Origin: Garcia nutans
Taxonomy: Eukaryota > Streptophyta > Magnoliopsida > Malpighiales > Euphorbiaceae
Assembly (NCBI GenBank): GCA_947685225.1
Contig: CANTUV010000032.1
Location: 25,923,501 to 25,987,500 of the forward strand
Length of the DNA stretch: 64,000 nt
Reading direction: 5' to 3'
This document shows, piece after piece, positions 11,641-22,199 of the stretch. The notes beneath the pieces were generated by a model that had not been told where the DNA came from, searched no databases, and worked only from the letters and a program-made list of their open reading frames with translations. Numbering within the stretch: position 1 is the stretch's first letter; each line of letters begins with the position of its first letter. Both the position numbers and the translations under genes were made by a program.

Positions 11641-12339
11641 TTTTTAGGGTCAAGTCTAAAGCCTAATGGATATCCAATTTCAATTTTAAAGTTTAATTGA
11701 TTTCATTTTAAAGTCCAATCAAATCCCAAAGGTTGGTCTTTGAAGTTTAAATAGTCCATAATAATTCAAAAATAAAAGGACAGGCCAAAGTCAAGGATTT
11801 TTACCTTTCTTACCACCTTTGGTAGTGGAGGCTTTAGTTTGTCGCCGAACCGAAGTTCCACTTTTGCTTAGAATTTTTAATTACTAAAGAAGCAACTGGC
11901 TTAAATTTGTTTAAGGAAAACAAACCTTCGAGTATGGAACAAGCACCCAAATTTTCTAAAGAAGCAAACTTTAGATGGTTACACTAAAAAAAGTTTGAAC
12001 ATTTTGATTTTTAAGAAGAAAAGAGAGAGAAAGAATGAAATAACTAGCAATTATGCTTGTTTGATTGAGTAGTGTAAGTGAAAATAAGGTAAAAAAAAAA
12101 AGGCCTATTATAGAGTTTTGAAGGGTTAAAACTAAAAAATTTTTAAAAAAAAACTCAACTTTGGACATCACTCCATGAAAATTGATGCCTGTGACAAATT
12201 TTTAGTTACCTACGGTTGCCGCATGCTTGCATGCTATAGCAGACCCTAAAGGCCCATTAGTGACTAGCTTCATGTAGAAATTTTTTAAAAGCCTATTTTA
12301 GACCATCCAAAGTCCAATTCGAGTATTTTTTTTTATGCG
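11641..12339. other. Non-coding, with a short minus-strand basic peptide fragment
   Basis: At about 11800-11870 the minus strand reads RRQTKASTTKGGKKGK. This resembles the basic N-terminus of the ORF1-like relic at 19680-19722 (MAPKAKPTKKKSTTKK). The rest shows no supported feature. Confidence 0.35.
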
Positions 12340-12742
12340 TTGGAATCATAGCAGACTAAATTTTAATATTATGGTGAAAAATTAATGGTTCACACATCCT
12401 CAAAAGGGCTCTTCTCATAGTCACTTACATCCCAATCTCCAATATCACATTAGGGATATCTATCTTCCTTTGCATCTCATAATTAACATAATGCACATGT
12501 GATAAGAGATCTATCTTCCTATTCAATTTGGAGAATCATTTGGCTGCATCCCTCTTCAAATGGTTAATTTTCTTTTGGATGGAATGGAGGCCTTTAAGGA
12601 TTTAATTTTTTTAGGAGGATTCACCTTTTACTCTTAGTTGGCTTGGAGGCTCCCTTAGGATGCTCCAATTCTACTTCTTTGCCTTCTTCACCAACTATGC
12701 TCAACCTTGGTGTCTTCTTCTCCATTTCAATGACACCTTTAC
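12340..12742 (-). pseudogene. ORF1-like relic, C-terminal part
   Basis: Minus-strand frames give GEEGKEVELEHPKGASKPTKSKR and then a coiled-coil-like stretch (KKINHLKRDAAK, SKLNRKIDLLSH). It abuts the lower edge of the LTR element at 12743. The homologous N-terminal part lies beyond the upper edge (18880-19722), so the LTR element appears to have inserted into one relic gene. Function not known. Confidence 0.4.
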
Positions 12743-13568
12743 TGATGCAAACCCCTAGTATAGAGACTAGAGACACCCTCGCCTTTATATTTGCAAATGA
12801 TTCTTTAGAAATCTAAATAGATCATTGCCAAGTCTTTGACCCAATTCCAAACTATGTAAGTGAACCTTGGAATTAAGTTATCATAAAGTAATTAATTTTG
12901 ACAATAATGAACTAAGAAAAAAGAGAGGAACTCTTTTCAAGAACAAAGTTCTTAATTGTATTAATCTATCAACCCTCTTACATATGAAAATAAGAAGTAT
13001 TTATAGGTTACAACTATTAACCCTAACCCTAATCCTAAAAGTCATAACAAAATAAGGAAACCGAATAATGTATCATGACAAAATAAGGAAATTGAATAAT
13101 ATAAAATCCATGCAAAAATTTTAAAGCTATTTTTCTATCTAATAATGTATGAATCTAGGATTGGTATCTTCATGAGAATTATAGCTCTGAAAGTTTAAGA
13201 GCTTTTGAATCACTCAATTTAGAATTTGAAAACTCGAGTTATGGCCATTTGAAGTAAACTGGTTCAACCTGAAAACCTACTCCAATCTGGATTCTGTTTA
13301 GTTTCCAAGTCTAAATTTGAATAGTTATTTGAAGGCCCAAACAAACTCAGATTTGTATAAACAAAACCATTATGGAAAGCTTGAGATTCTCTCTAAAATC
13401 TTTATTAATATTACTTATTTATTATGAAATTCTAAGGTCATCAAAATATCAATCAAATCTCTAAAGTTCAACTTTATCCAAATCCAAAAATTACACAAAT
13501 ATGCCCAATTTATGGTCCTTCACCACCAATGCTTCTATAATCAACATTCTAGCCCCATGTTCATATCA
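12743..13568 (-). repeat. 3' LTR of the minus-strand element
   Basis: 826 bp, homologous to 17997-18851 along its length with many substitutions and small indels. It contains a telomere-like TTAACCCTAACCCTAAT run (13017-13036) that the other LTR shares. Confidence 0.8.
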
Positions 13569-13580
13569 TTCTCCCTTTAT
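13569..13580 (-). promoter_or_regulatory. Polypurine tract of the minus-strand element
   Basis: On the minus strand ATAAAGGGAGAA lies directly before the TGATATGAAC start of the 3' LTR. It fixes the element's orientation. Confidence 0.7.
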
Positions 13581-14957
13581 GTAAAAATGATTCATTGTTG
13601 AATCATGCTTCAAGGTAGTATAGGACAATGGATCTTCTCTTGATAAGGTCATCCTTCCTTTATTGGTATGGGCTCATCCTCGAACATTGAAGTGTTGAAG
13701 GAAGAAAATTAATTTTGTACAAGGTTGCCACCTTTCTTCCTTGATGATGTTAAGGACTTAAAGTATATGAATAACTTGAAATTCTACAAGAACAACATCA
13801 TAGAAACCATAAGGCAACATAAAATTAGTTAGAAGAGTTCTTGTCAACACCATAACATCAGTATTAGGAAGTTCATCAAAAGCAATTTCTTGAACATCTT
13901 CAACTTAGTGCACTTAGAGTTGACTTAAATATTTAGCTTCTTTCACCTCTACTTGTTGCATTGCTTTTTCTTCCTTAACCTCATGCTTATTGTATTGAAT
14001 CAAGTTCTTTTCTTCATTTTCTTTCTCAACTTCTTGAAACACATCATCTTCTTCATCCCCAAAGATAACAAAAAATATTCATAATAAAGTTCCGATGGAA
14101 GTAATTCTTTGTCTTGGATTATGTCCTTAACATACACTATCACTTCTTCAATCTCATCAACAATCTTTTCCTTAACATTTTCCTCCTTTAATGAAAGCTT
14201 GGATGCTTTTTCATTTTTATTTAGAGCATTAAGTATTTAAGATATTCCTCTACAGTTTTCTCTTTTTATGATATTTAGAAATCTTGTATGGCTTGCTCTT
14301 TCACTGTGAAAAAAGCAACTAGATCATCATAGTTTTCATCTACTTAAAATCTGCTTGGAACCCATTTAGTATGCTTCTTTGTTAATGAATGCTCAATCTA
14401 GTCCATTCTTTTAAACATTTTAGCAAGTTTTCTTTCAAAATATTGCACTTCTTCTAACATGATTTGAATATGATCTTTGTCACCATGCTGGATATTTCCT
14501 ATTTTTTCTACTCATTTTGTTGAATCTGAATGAGTTCTCCATTGAAAGGGTTAGTAAAATAAGAATTTACAAAACTCCTCACTTCACTCTCTTATGTGTT
14601 TCACTCAAATATAATGTTTACTCAAGTTCACTCATGTTTTCACTTAAGGTATGATTTTTCTCTAGATGAGCTCACACTCTTGCCTTTTACCCCTCAATTC
14701 CTTTATCAAGATTAGTTATATAGATTAAAATCCTTACAAGCAATGTAATCATAAAGAAGATGAAAAATTTCCTACGATAAGGGTCCTTACGACCAGGATT
14801 TGATATGGTTCGACTAGGATAATAGTAAAAATTAACACAGTAGGTATCATGGTGTGTGGTATAGTCAGGATCTCAAATAGGATAGGAATTTCATTCAGAC
14901 TAAAGGGTGGTCCGATCAAGATTTTGATTGGGACAGATTTCCAAATTTGACAGTAGG
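13581..14957 (-). pseudogene. Internal region of the minus-strand element: degenerate gag-like coding
   Basis: The minus strand has a gapped acidic, coiled-coil-like reading (EEDDVFQEVEKENEEKN, IQYNKHEVKEEKAMQQVEV) and VEDVQEIAFDELPN further on. Stops are frequent. No reverse transcriptase, integrase or protease motif was found. It may be a gag relic, but that is inference from composition and position only. Confidence 0.35.
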
Positions 14958-15846
14958 TTTCATGTAATATCCTCATTTGTGGTCTAGAAGTTTTGATTAT
15001 GTTATTGTTATTGTTGTTATTGTTGTTGTTGTTGTTGGTTTAAATTGAGAAAAGGAAAGTATATGTATATGTGTTTTGGGAAGAAATAGGGTTTAGAGAC
15101 AAGTTTATATGTTGTGTATATGGTGATATATATAACATATAAAATGGTCAAAGAGAGAGAGTCAATGCAAGAGGAGATTTTTTATATGGCATGTGAAATT
15201 ACTTAATTGGGTTTATAAGAGACAAAAGCTAAGTTAAGTGATGAGGGGTATATGAGTAATTGCTTGAAATGAAATGCATGGTGGAGATTAAAAGAAGAAA
15301 AGGTGTTTGACTTGTGCATTTTCTTCTTTCTTTCTTGAAGTGGCCGGCTCTCCAAATAGCAAAGAGAAAGGGAGGTGTTCTTGAGGCAAGAAGTAAATTG
15401 AAGAAGGAATCAAGGGTGTTGGTTAGAGATTTGTGGAAATTCTTCATTTAAGGTAAGTAATTTCTTGTTTTCTTTTATTAATTTTGAAGTTGTGGCTAAG
15501 GTGTATTGTGAATTGTTGAGTTGATGATTTGGTGTGTTTGATATGTGTTTACAAGTGTTAAAGTTGATTGTTAGTTAAAAGATTGAATTGAGGTTGGTTT
15601 GGTTGTGAAGGTTGTAAGTTTAAATGGGTTTTGATAGTGGAAGTTCAAGTGTAAAGTTGGTTTTAGGGTTTGAGATGGTATGTGTTTAAATGATTTGGTT
15701 GATGTGTTTTAATAAGGAATATTGTGTTAAACATGTAGAATTTGTGTTTAGAACATTGATTTCATTCATTTGAAACATGTTATATGGTGTTTGATGAGTT
15801 TGAGTGCAATTGGAGGAGAGTTGTGCATATTAGGGTTTGTGTTTAG

Positions 15847-16090
15847 GGAGACACGGCCAAAAGCAATGTGAGGCACGGCCAAGCCAAGGGATTTTGGGCG
15901 TGTTGGATTAGTTTTTGGGTGACACGGCCGTGTCCCTTAGCCGTGTTCACTACTGGATTTTGGTTTTGGGAGACACGGTCACAAGCTTGGCCGTGTCCCT
16001 TGCCCGTGTTGCTTACTGTCCAAGTGGGTTGAGTGACACGGCCATAAGCTTGGCCGTGTCCCTCAAGTGGCTGCCCGTGTCCCTCAAATG
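15847..16090 (+). repeat. GACACGGCC hairpin modules in LTR copy 3
   Basis: Five or more copies of GACACGGCC and its complement GGCCGTGTC lie in a short GC-rich island. GACACGGCCGTGTC at 15921-15934 is a perfect palindrome. Other copies are arms separated by AAGCTT-containing loops (for example ACACGGCCATAAGCTTGGCC). LTR copies 1 and 2 lack this island at the homologous place. Confidence 0.8.
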
Positions 16091-16563
16091 TGTGGGTTAG
16101 GGTTTTTTATACTTTGTTCTATTTGCATTGTTTTGGTCCTTTTAAGGTAAGTTGGTACCTTAACCTAAACCTAAACACATTTAAACAATGATTGACCTAA
16201 ACAAATGCATATGGAAGATCTTAAAGCTATGAATGATATAAATTATTCCTTGCCCTAATTGCATTGTTGAGATTGAACAATGTTATGTTATGCATTGTGA
16301 ATGGTTATGTGTTTCATGAATAATGTATATTGAAATGTTATATCAAAGATGCTATGATGATTCAAATAAGAGGTGAAATGTGATGTAAAGCCATTGTAAT
16401 TGGCTATGATGATGATATTGAAAGAAAGAAGGCATGTTTGCCTAAATGTGATGAGAATTTGAGAATGGAAATGGTAACTATATAATAAATGAATTGTTTG
16501 TTTAATATGTTATTCAGTTTCAGAGTTCTAGATTTGGGTGGCATGCCTAAGAAATGATGAAAG

Positions 16564-16746
16564 GTAACAGTCTTGCCGGGTTGAGGATCTCCTCATATGT
16601 GTTGAGTTGATGGTCCAAGAGACTGGGTCTGTTACACTATGAGAATTGTGAATATGAGATATATGATTTGTAACAGTCTTGCCGGGTTGAGGATCTCCTC
16701 ACATGTGTTGAGTTGATGGTCCAAGAGACTGGGTCTGTTACACTAT
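16564..16746 (+). repeat. Duplicated 77-bp cassette in LTR copy 3
   Basis: Two nearly identical 77-bp copies (16564-16640 and 16670-16746) both start GTAACAGTCTTGCCGGG and end GGGTCTGTTACACTAT. Each copy has GTAACAG at one end and CTGTTAC at the other, so each can fold on itself. A related double cassette sits at 60765-60890. Confidence 0.85.
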
Positions 16747-17102
16747 CCATGGATAGAGATACATGTATATACATTGCCTACGGGCGTGATTATTGTGACT
16801 ATGAACCAAAGCAGTAACTCTGAACTCTGAATATCGTATTAAATACTTGTTGGGCCCATAGGTGTCAAGGTTATATGAATGTCCTAAATAATGTTATGAG
16901 TTAATGAAATGAGATGTTGTTTATTGAGTATGATTGATTAATGTTGAATGTGGAAAGATGTTGAAATGTGGTATGCTCATATGACTATGATTTGTGAAAT
17001 GCATAATTATGTGGTTAACTTTATATTTATGATGTTGATCTTATCAATAACATATGTGGCATTGCATTACATTAAAGCATACCATTAGCATGTTTTATCT
17101 TA

Positions 17103-17119
17103 CTAAGCCGTTGGCTTAG
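17103..17119 (+). repeat. Conserved LTR hairpin with compensatory change
   Basis: CTAAGCC-GTT-GGCTTAG is a perfect 7-bp stem. Compared with CTAAGCT/AGCTTAG in other LTRs, both bases of the top pair changed together (T-A to C-G). It is followed by GCGCGATAGTGTTTAATCGCG, which can form a second short stem. Confidence 0.8.
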
Positions 17120-17534
17120 CGCGATAGTGTTTAATCGCGTAGGTAATAGAGTTGATAGAGGTGAACCCGAGAGTTCATCAAGACCAAGTGAGAGTAGACC
17201 TTGAAGAATCCATTTTGGGAGCTTAAAGATCAGAGCAGACTTGCCAATCATGTATACTTCTTTATATTTAGTAAAGAAATGTTTAATATGTAAATATGTA
17301 CATATTTTATAACTTCCGCTGTGTAATATTTAAATGTATATATATATAACTAATATGTTTTGTTTTATAAGTAAATGATCTACTTTTCTATAATGTATAA
17401 TGATAAGGGTATTGTATCAAATTTAAAGTGTTTTGAATGTTAAGAAAACCATAGCATCCCTATATTTGGTGCACTTATGCTACATTGTTGTGGTTGTAGT
17501 GTGTGTGCATTGGATATGGGAGTGTTACATTTCA

Positions 17535-17980
17535 TAGTAGATAGATTTGGCCAGCATGGTGGGTGGAATGAAAAGGCTGACCGAGACTCAACTAGGAAGC
17601 TGACAATAGATTAGGTTACAAAAATTTTAGGGCATTTACTAATTTGGTAAATCTTTTGGCAGCTTTTAAGGTTTGAAATAATTTTTCTTATAGCCACCAA
17701 CTTAATTGGAATATAACTTTAAAGGGATTAAGATCAATAACACTTTTTTTAAAAAAAATTCAAATAGATTTTGACCAAAACTAGAACAAGAACAAGAACA
17801 CAATGGATGAAACAAAAATTAGGATTTAAGGACTTGGATCATAACACAACAAAAGTGAAGAACAAGGGATTAAAACAACAATGACTTTTGATTTTTTTTT
17901 CTTTAAATAAGAACAACAAAAATGAAATAGAAATATTTAGGATAGATAGATAATTAGATGAAACCCAATCTCAAGCTAAA
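17535..17980 (-). other. Rest of the internal region of the minus-strand element
   Basis: AT-rich leader region between the solo LTR and the primer-binding site. It contains oligo-A and oligo-T stretches and no supportable coding sequence. Confidence 0.5.
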
Positions 17981-17992
17981 GCTTTGACACCA
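17981..17992 (-). promoter_or_regulatory. Primer-binding site (tRNA-Met type)
   Basis: On the minus strand TGGTGTCAAAGC follows the 5' LTR end after a 3-4 base spacer. It differs by two bases from TGGTATCAGAGC, the usual initiator-Met tRNA site. Confidence 0.7.
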
Positions 17993-17996
17993 AACT

Positions 17997-18851
17997 AATG
18001 CAAATCTCTATTATAGAGACTAGAGGTCCCATAGCCTTTATGCTGGGAAGCAACTCCTTGGAAATCCAAATCAGATCCTTGCTAAGTCATTTACCCAATT
18101 CCAACATATTAAATAGAATCTTAAAATTAAACTATCACAAAGTAATTAGATTTGACAATAGTGAACCTTGATTCAAGCAAGAACCAAGAAACAAGAGAGG
18201 AACCCTCTTCAATAACAAAGTTCTTAATTGTATTAATCAATCATCCCTCTTACATTATGCAAATAAGAAGTATTTACAGGTTATAACTATTAACCCTAAC
18301 CCTAATCATAAAAGAAAAACAAATCATAATAAAATAAGAAAACTAAATAATGTATCATAACAAAATAAGTAAATTGAATAATGTAAAATTCATGCAGAAA
18401 CTTTAAAGAAATTTTTCTATTTGATAACATCTGAATCTGGGCTTGGTCTCTCCATAATATTGTAGCTCTAGAAGTGTAAATGAATTTTTTTGAATCACTC
18501 AATTTGGACTTTGGAAACTCGAGTTATGGCCATTTGTAGTAAATTAGTTCAGACTAAAAACCTGCTCCAATCTGGATTCTAATTTAGTTTCCAATTTTGA
18601 ATTTGAATAGCTATTTGAAGTCCCCAACAAACTCAAATTTGTACAAAAAGACCATTATGGAAAGCTTGAGATGTCCTCTAAACTTTATTAAGATTACTTC
18701 TTAATTCTAGAACTATAAGGTCATCAAAATATAAATCAAATCTCCAAAGGTCAATTCTGTCCAAATCTAAAAATTACATAAATATACCCAATTTATGACC
18801 TTTCACTACCAATGCTTCTATAATCAACATTCTTGCCTCATATTCATATCA
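17997..18851 (-). repeat. 5' LTR of the minus-strand element
   Basis: 855 bp. It matches 12743-13568 closely in order and spacing, including CTCGAGTTATGGCCATTTG and the telomere-like run at 18290-18305. Its end has TA where the other LTR has TG. Confidence 0.8.
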
Positions 18852-18879
18852 CTTACTACCACCACTAACCTCTTGATAC

Positions 18880-19722
18880 ATTAAGCATGTTCAAGATAGC
18901 CAACAGTAATTGTATTACTGAAAAGGAAGGTAGCTAGGTTTAGGTCATTGAGCATATTAAAATGTCTGGCAATTTGAGTGATTTGGAATGAGAGAAAGAA
19001 GGTTCCATTTTTGTAAGTTGCATGGTGTGTAAAGGTGTCAATGAACTTATGCAACATGTACAAGGGCATACATAAAGAATAAGTCATGTTGATTGACCTT
19101 CTCATTTTCATAAGCCCTTTGGTGAATAATATAGGTAAAAATTCTATGAAGGAGCTAGAGAATTAAGGTTTTAAAGTGTTTGGCATTGGAGACTATTGTC
19201 ATAGGCCCTTTTAATTGAAATTTCCTTCTGAAATCAGAAAAATTCTTTATAAGGTAACTCTTTTCATTAAAGGAAAAGGCTCTTAGGATTTGGAATCTCC
19301 AAATCTTAGCAAAGTTATCTAAGGACACTGCAAAATGCCCATCAAAGAGCTTAAAGTATACCCCATAGCACTAATAGCGGCATTTGAGCTTATAAGGAAC
19401 TCTTTTGTAAGGCTTGGATAACTTAAGTTATTTGAAAATACAAACTTCCTCCAACCAATTCTATTTAAATTTTCATAAACTTCATCCTTAATGCCTAAGG
19501 TTATTAACATTGCTTCACTGGGCATATGGGGGCTTCTAGAACTTTTTTCTTGAGCATATCATACCTAACCTTTTTTGGTGAAGAGGCATATTGAGGTTTA
19601 TGAATCTGCTCACCTCTCCCATTGGGTGGTGGTGAAGGTGGGTTCTCTTGTGTTGTCTCTCTATTCATAATTTTGTTACCCTTTTTTGGTAGTTGACTTC
19701 TTCTTGGTGGGTTTAGCTTTTG
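18880..19722 (-). pseudogene. ORF1-like 'putative plant transposon protein' relic
   Basis: On the minus strand a start MAPKAKPTKKKSTTKK (19722 downward) is followed, across frameshifts, by IGWRKFVFSNNLSYPSLTKE, RRSINMTYSLCMPLYMLHKF and then NGTFFLSFQITQIARHFNML. The W..F, YPSLTKEFL and central Leu-rich pattern resembles the conserved domain found in Athila-like and other plant transposon ORF1 proteins (Pfam Transposase_32 style). Function is unknown. The reading is cut at its 3' end by the LTR element at 18851 and seems to continue at 12742-12340. Confidence 0.5.
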
Positions 19723-20360
19723 GTGCCATAGTTCTAAAATAAAACTACAAATAGGAATAAAGAAAGGTAGAAGGAAAAAAAAGTTATTGAATGTCTTCTT
19801 CAAAAAGAAAAAGTATTTCTTGGGGTTTGAGTGCTTTGGAGTGTTCTAGATTAAAAAGGATTTTTGATGTCATAAAAAGCGTTAATGAATACCAAAACTC
19901 CGTTTTTATATCTTAAAAACACAATTTAGCTGTTTTATGACCGTTAGAGGCAAAACTGGCAGATTTATGTTATTTTAGATGTTTATATTTTTATCAAAGC
20001 AATTGATTGTATGTGACCATGCAACTGAGAATTTGATTGTAACATTCCTTTGTGGTGATTGCTCAAGCTGGTGCTACTAGATAATGGTCAAAACTTTTCA
20101 TATTCTTGCAACTTCTCAAGCTAATGTTTAACCACATTAGACCTTCATTTGGTCCGACAATCAGGTCATTAGTTTGTGTGACCGCTCATCATGCCTAGAA
20201 ACCACAAGAAACAAAAATTTGTGAAAAAAAAAGTAAGAAACCGAGTTTTTAAAGATGGACTTATGTTATATGATCAAAATAGATGTTGTTCATAAATTTG
20301 CAAGTGTAAAAATGAAAAAATTTATGGGTATGTCAAATTCACTCAACCATAAAAAAGTTA
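19723..20360. other. No clear gene; possible 3' region of the copia element
   Basis: Short GACCGC- and GCGATC-like words on the minus strand (about 20040-20200) resemble words in the copia LTR region at 28040-28200. The copia 3' untranslated region may therefore extend leftwards across the element at 20361. Nothing else can be supported. Confidence 0.3.
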
Positions 20361-20616
20361 GGGGTAATATACAATCAACCACTTGTACTTGGCGTGATTT
20401 GTTAGTTTGCCCATTCTACTTTTACATTGACCAATCTAATAATGCAATTTGGCCTTTTCATAATTGTTTAACCTTTCCATTCAAAATAAAAGACAAGCAA
20501 TAGTGCATGAATTACAGTCATCTGACCATACATGCACATCAGCAAAAATAAAGCTAAGTAATCATTAAAAACACTTGTGTCATGACATATGCCATATGTC
20601 ACATATGCGTGCATTC

Positions 20617-20650
<34 letters not shown>
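20617..20650 (+). repeat. (TAA)n microsatellite
   Basis: About eleven uninterrupted TAA units inside the TIR element. Confidence 0.95.
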
Positions 20651-20651
<1 letters not shown>

Positions 20652-21010
20652 GTTTCAAGAATGTGCACATGTTTGTTGATTTTCAAAAACACTTCCTCTG
20701 TCTCTCCTTCTTCATTAAAGAGCTAAAAATTCTAGGAAGCACAAAACCAAAATTAAATTTTATGTAAAGCTATAAAAATTCAATCAAGGACAATATTTGA
20801 TCAATGAGAGCTCCCTTATCTCCATAAAATTAGAAACTTAATACCTCCTTGCAAATGAAATCTAAGAGAAAGGGGCAGAAGATTATATGAAATTTCAGAG
20901 TAATATTTATTACAAGATTTCAAAATGATGTTTTTTATTTTATTTCTTTTGCATTCTAAGTTCTAGGTTCAGTATTTGACTTGAGTAATTAGATACACTA
21001 TACATGAACA

Positions 21011-21028
21011 CTTCCTCCTCCTCCTCCT

Positions 21029-21065
<37 letters not shown>

Positions 21066-21073
21066 CCCCCCCC
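21011..21073 (+). repeat. Compound (CTC)n (CT)n (C)n microsatellite
   Basis: CTC units run into about fifteen CT units and then a run of about eleven C. Pure pyrimidine on the plus strand. Confidence 0.95.
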
Positions 21074-21848
21074 TTCTCTAAATTAATTTGTTCATTTTTC
21101 TCTCTCTTTATCTTTATTTCTATAAATTTTGTTCTCTTGTTCTCTTTATCAATTAATCAATATTCAAAGAAAAAAGAAAAAAAATTGAAGCTTTCATGAA
21201 TATTACGGAACATTAAAAAAATACTATTTTTTTAAAAGCAGAAATTACCTTTCAATAGTGGAGAAGACATGGGAATCAAGCACTGGTAGTGAAAAATGAG
21301 AACATAAAACACCAAATAACCATATTTAACAAACATTATAAAAAAGTAAAATAAAAAAAGAATTGATAGCAGATTTTTGTCATTTGAAAGTAAAGGAAAA
21401 AAGAAAGTTCCAAAATGTCAAGCTTGCCCTTAGATGATAGATGTAAATGAGGGGTCATTCTATAATTTCTATATTAGATTTTAGTGTATTCAAGCACCTC
21501 AAAAAAGTGCACTACACATACCTTGCCATGTCAGCAAGTAAAAGTGTAATAAGAATTAAATTTGTAAGTTAAAGTATTAAAATAGTTAAACTAGAAGTAG
21601 AGGAGGCAAAATGACTAATCGCACCAAGTACAGGTGGCTAAGGATGTATTAATCCTAAAAGTTATGTAATCAAAATTCATACATACAAGCAATCACTAAA
21701 TCATCAAGCAAGAATCAAAACACATATAGACAATCACAAAATCTTATAGTCAAAACAAAATTAGCACAAAACATATAAAATGCATATGGAAGATGTAAAT
21801 GTCACACAAATGCAAGATTTTCAAACGAAGGTGCTTCCATCAACCATC

Positions 21849-22190
21849 CTAATAAAATTTTTCTTTATTAAGAGGTTTATTGAAAATATCTACAAGTTGG
21901 TTTTGAGTATCAATAAAATCTAGAACAATATTACGGTTTTGAATACTATCTCTTAAAAAATAATATCTTATGTCAATATGTTTAAATCTAGGATGTTGGA
22001 TGAGATTCTTGGCTAGATTTATGGCACTATTGTTATCATATTTGATGAGAATTTGATCAACATCTTTATAATCTAGCAATTATTGCTTCATCCATAGGAC
22101 TTGTGTGTAATAACAACAAGCCACTACATATTCGGCTTATGTGGTAGATGGAGAAATCAAAACTTATTTCTTGCTAAACCAAGAAACTAG
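21849..22190 (-). pseudogene. copia RNase H remnant
   Basis: The minus strand encodes DNNSAINLAKN, HIDIRYYFLRD and NQLVDIFNKPLNKEKF, the conserved C-terminal half of copia RNase H. The last block (QL.DI.TKPL) normally ends the polyprotein. A stop separates it from the RT upstream. Confidence 0.85.
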
Positions 22191-22199
22191 GCAATTACC

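Larger units (their letters stand above)
14963..17529 (+). mobile_element. Solo Tekay-like LTR with perfect TSD (LTR copy 3)
   Basis: 2567 bp from TGTAATATCC to GTGTTACA, flanked by TTTCA on both sides (14958-14962 and 17530-17534). The host element's internal sequence continues on both sides. No PBS, coding region or second LTR accompanies it, so it is a solo LTR left by recombination between LTRs. It contains GC-rich hairpin modules (15847-16090), a duplicated cassette (16564-16746), splice-like signals (AAGGTAAGTAAT at about 15452, AAGGTAAGTTGG at about 16145) and the conserved hairpin (17103-17119). Confidence 0.93.
12743..18851 (-). mobile_element. Old minus-strand LTR retrotransposon with nested solo LTR
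   Basis: Two direct repeats of about 0.83-0.86 kb (12743-13568 and 17997-18851) flank an internal region. On the minus strand the 5' LTR (17997-18851) starts TGATATGAA and is followed by a tRNA-Met-type primer-binding site. The 3' LTR is preceded by a polypurine tract. Flanking TTTAC (12738-12742) and CTTAC (18852-18856) match at four of five bases, as expected of an old target duplication. The internal region is only about 3.5 kb without the nested LTR and shows no intact pol, so this may be a non-autonomous (LARD-like) element. Confidence 0.8.
20361..21655. mobile_element. Short TIR element, probably a non-autonomous MULE
   Basis: About 85 bp at each end are imperfect inverted repeats (roughly 70 percent by eye). 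The left end is GGGGTAATATACAATCAACC and the right end, read inwards, is GGATTAATACATCCTTAGCC; both continue ...CTTGTACTTGG / ...CCTGTACTTGG. Flanks AAAAAGTTA (20352-20360) and TAAAAGTTA (21656-21664) agree at 8 of 9 bases, fitting a MULE-type duplication. An 8-bp hAT-type duplication (AAAAGTTA) is the alternative. No transposase is encoded. The ends resemble those of the large MULE at 31868. Confidence 0.75.

Noticed and set aside
13017..13036. Telomere-like TTAACCCTAACCCTAAT runs here and at 18290-18305
   Set aside because: Both lie at the same place in the two LTRs of one element and are only two to three units long. They are LTR sequence, not an interstitial telomere.
14749..14976. 75-codon minus-strand reading next to the solo LTR
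   Set aside because: It crosses the edge of the solo LTR (14963), so its start is not original sequence. No domain recognised.
15915..16100. Reading with repeated DTAVSLAVSL-like peptides
   Set aside because: It arises from the GACACGGCCGTGTC modules of LTR copy 3 and has no independent support as a gene.
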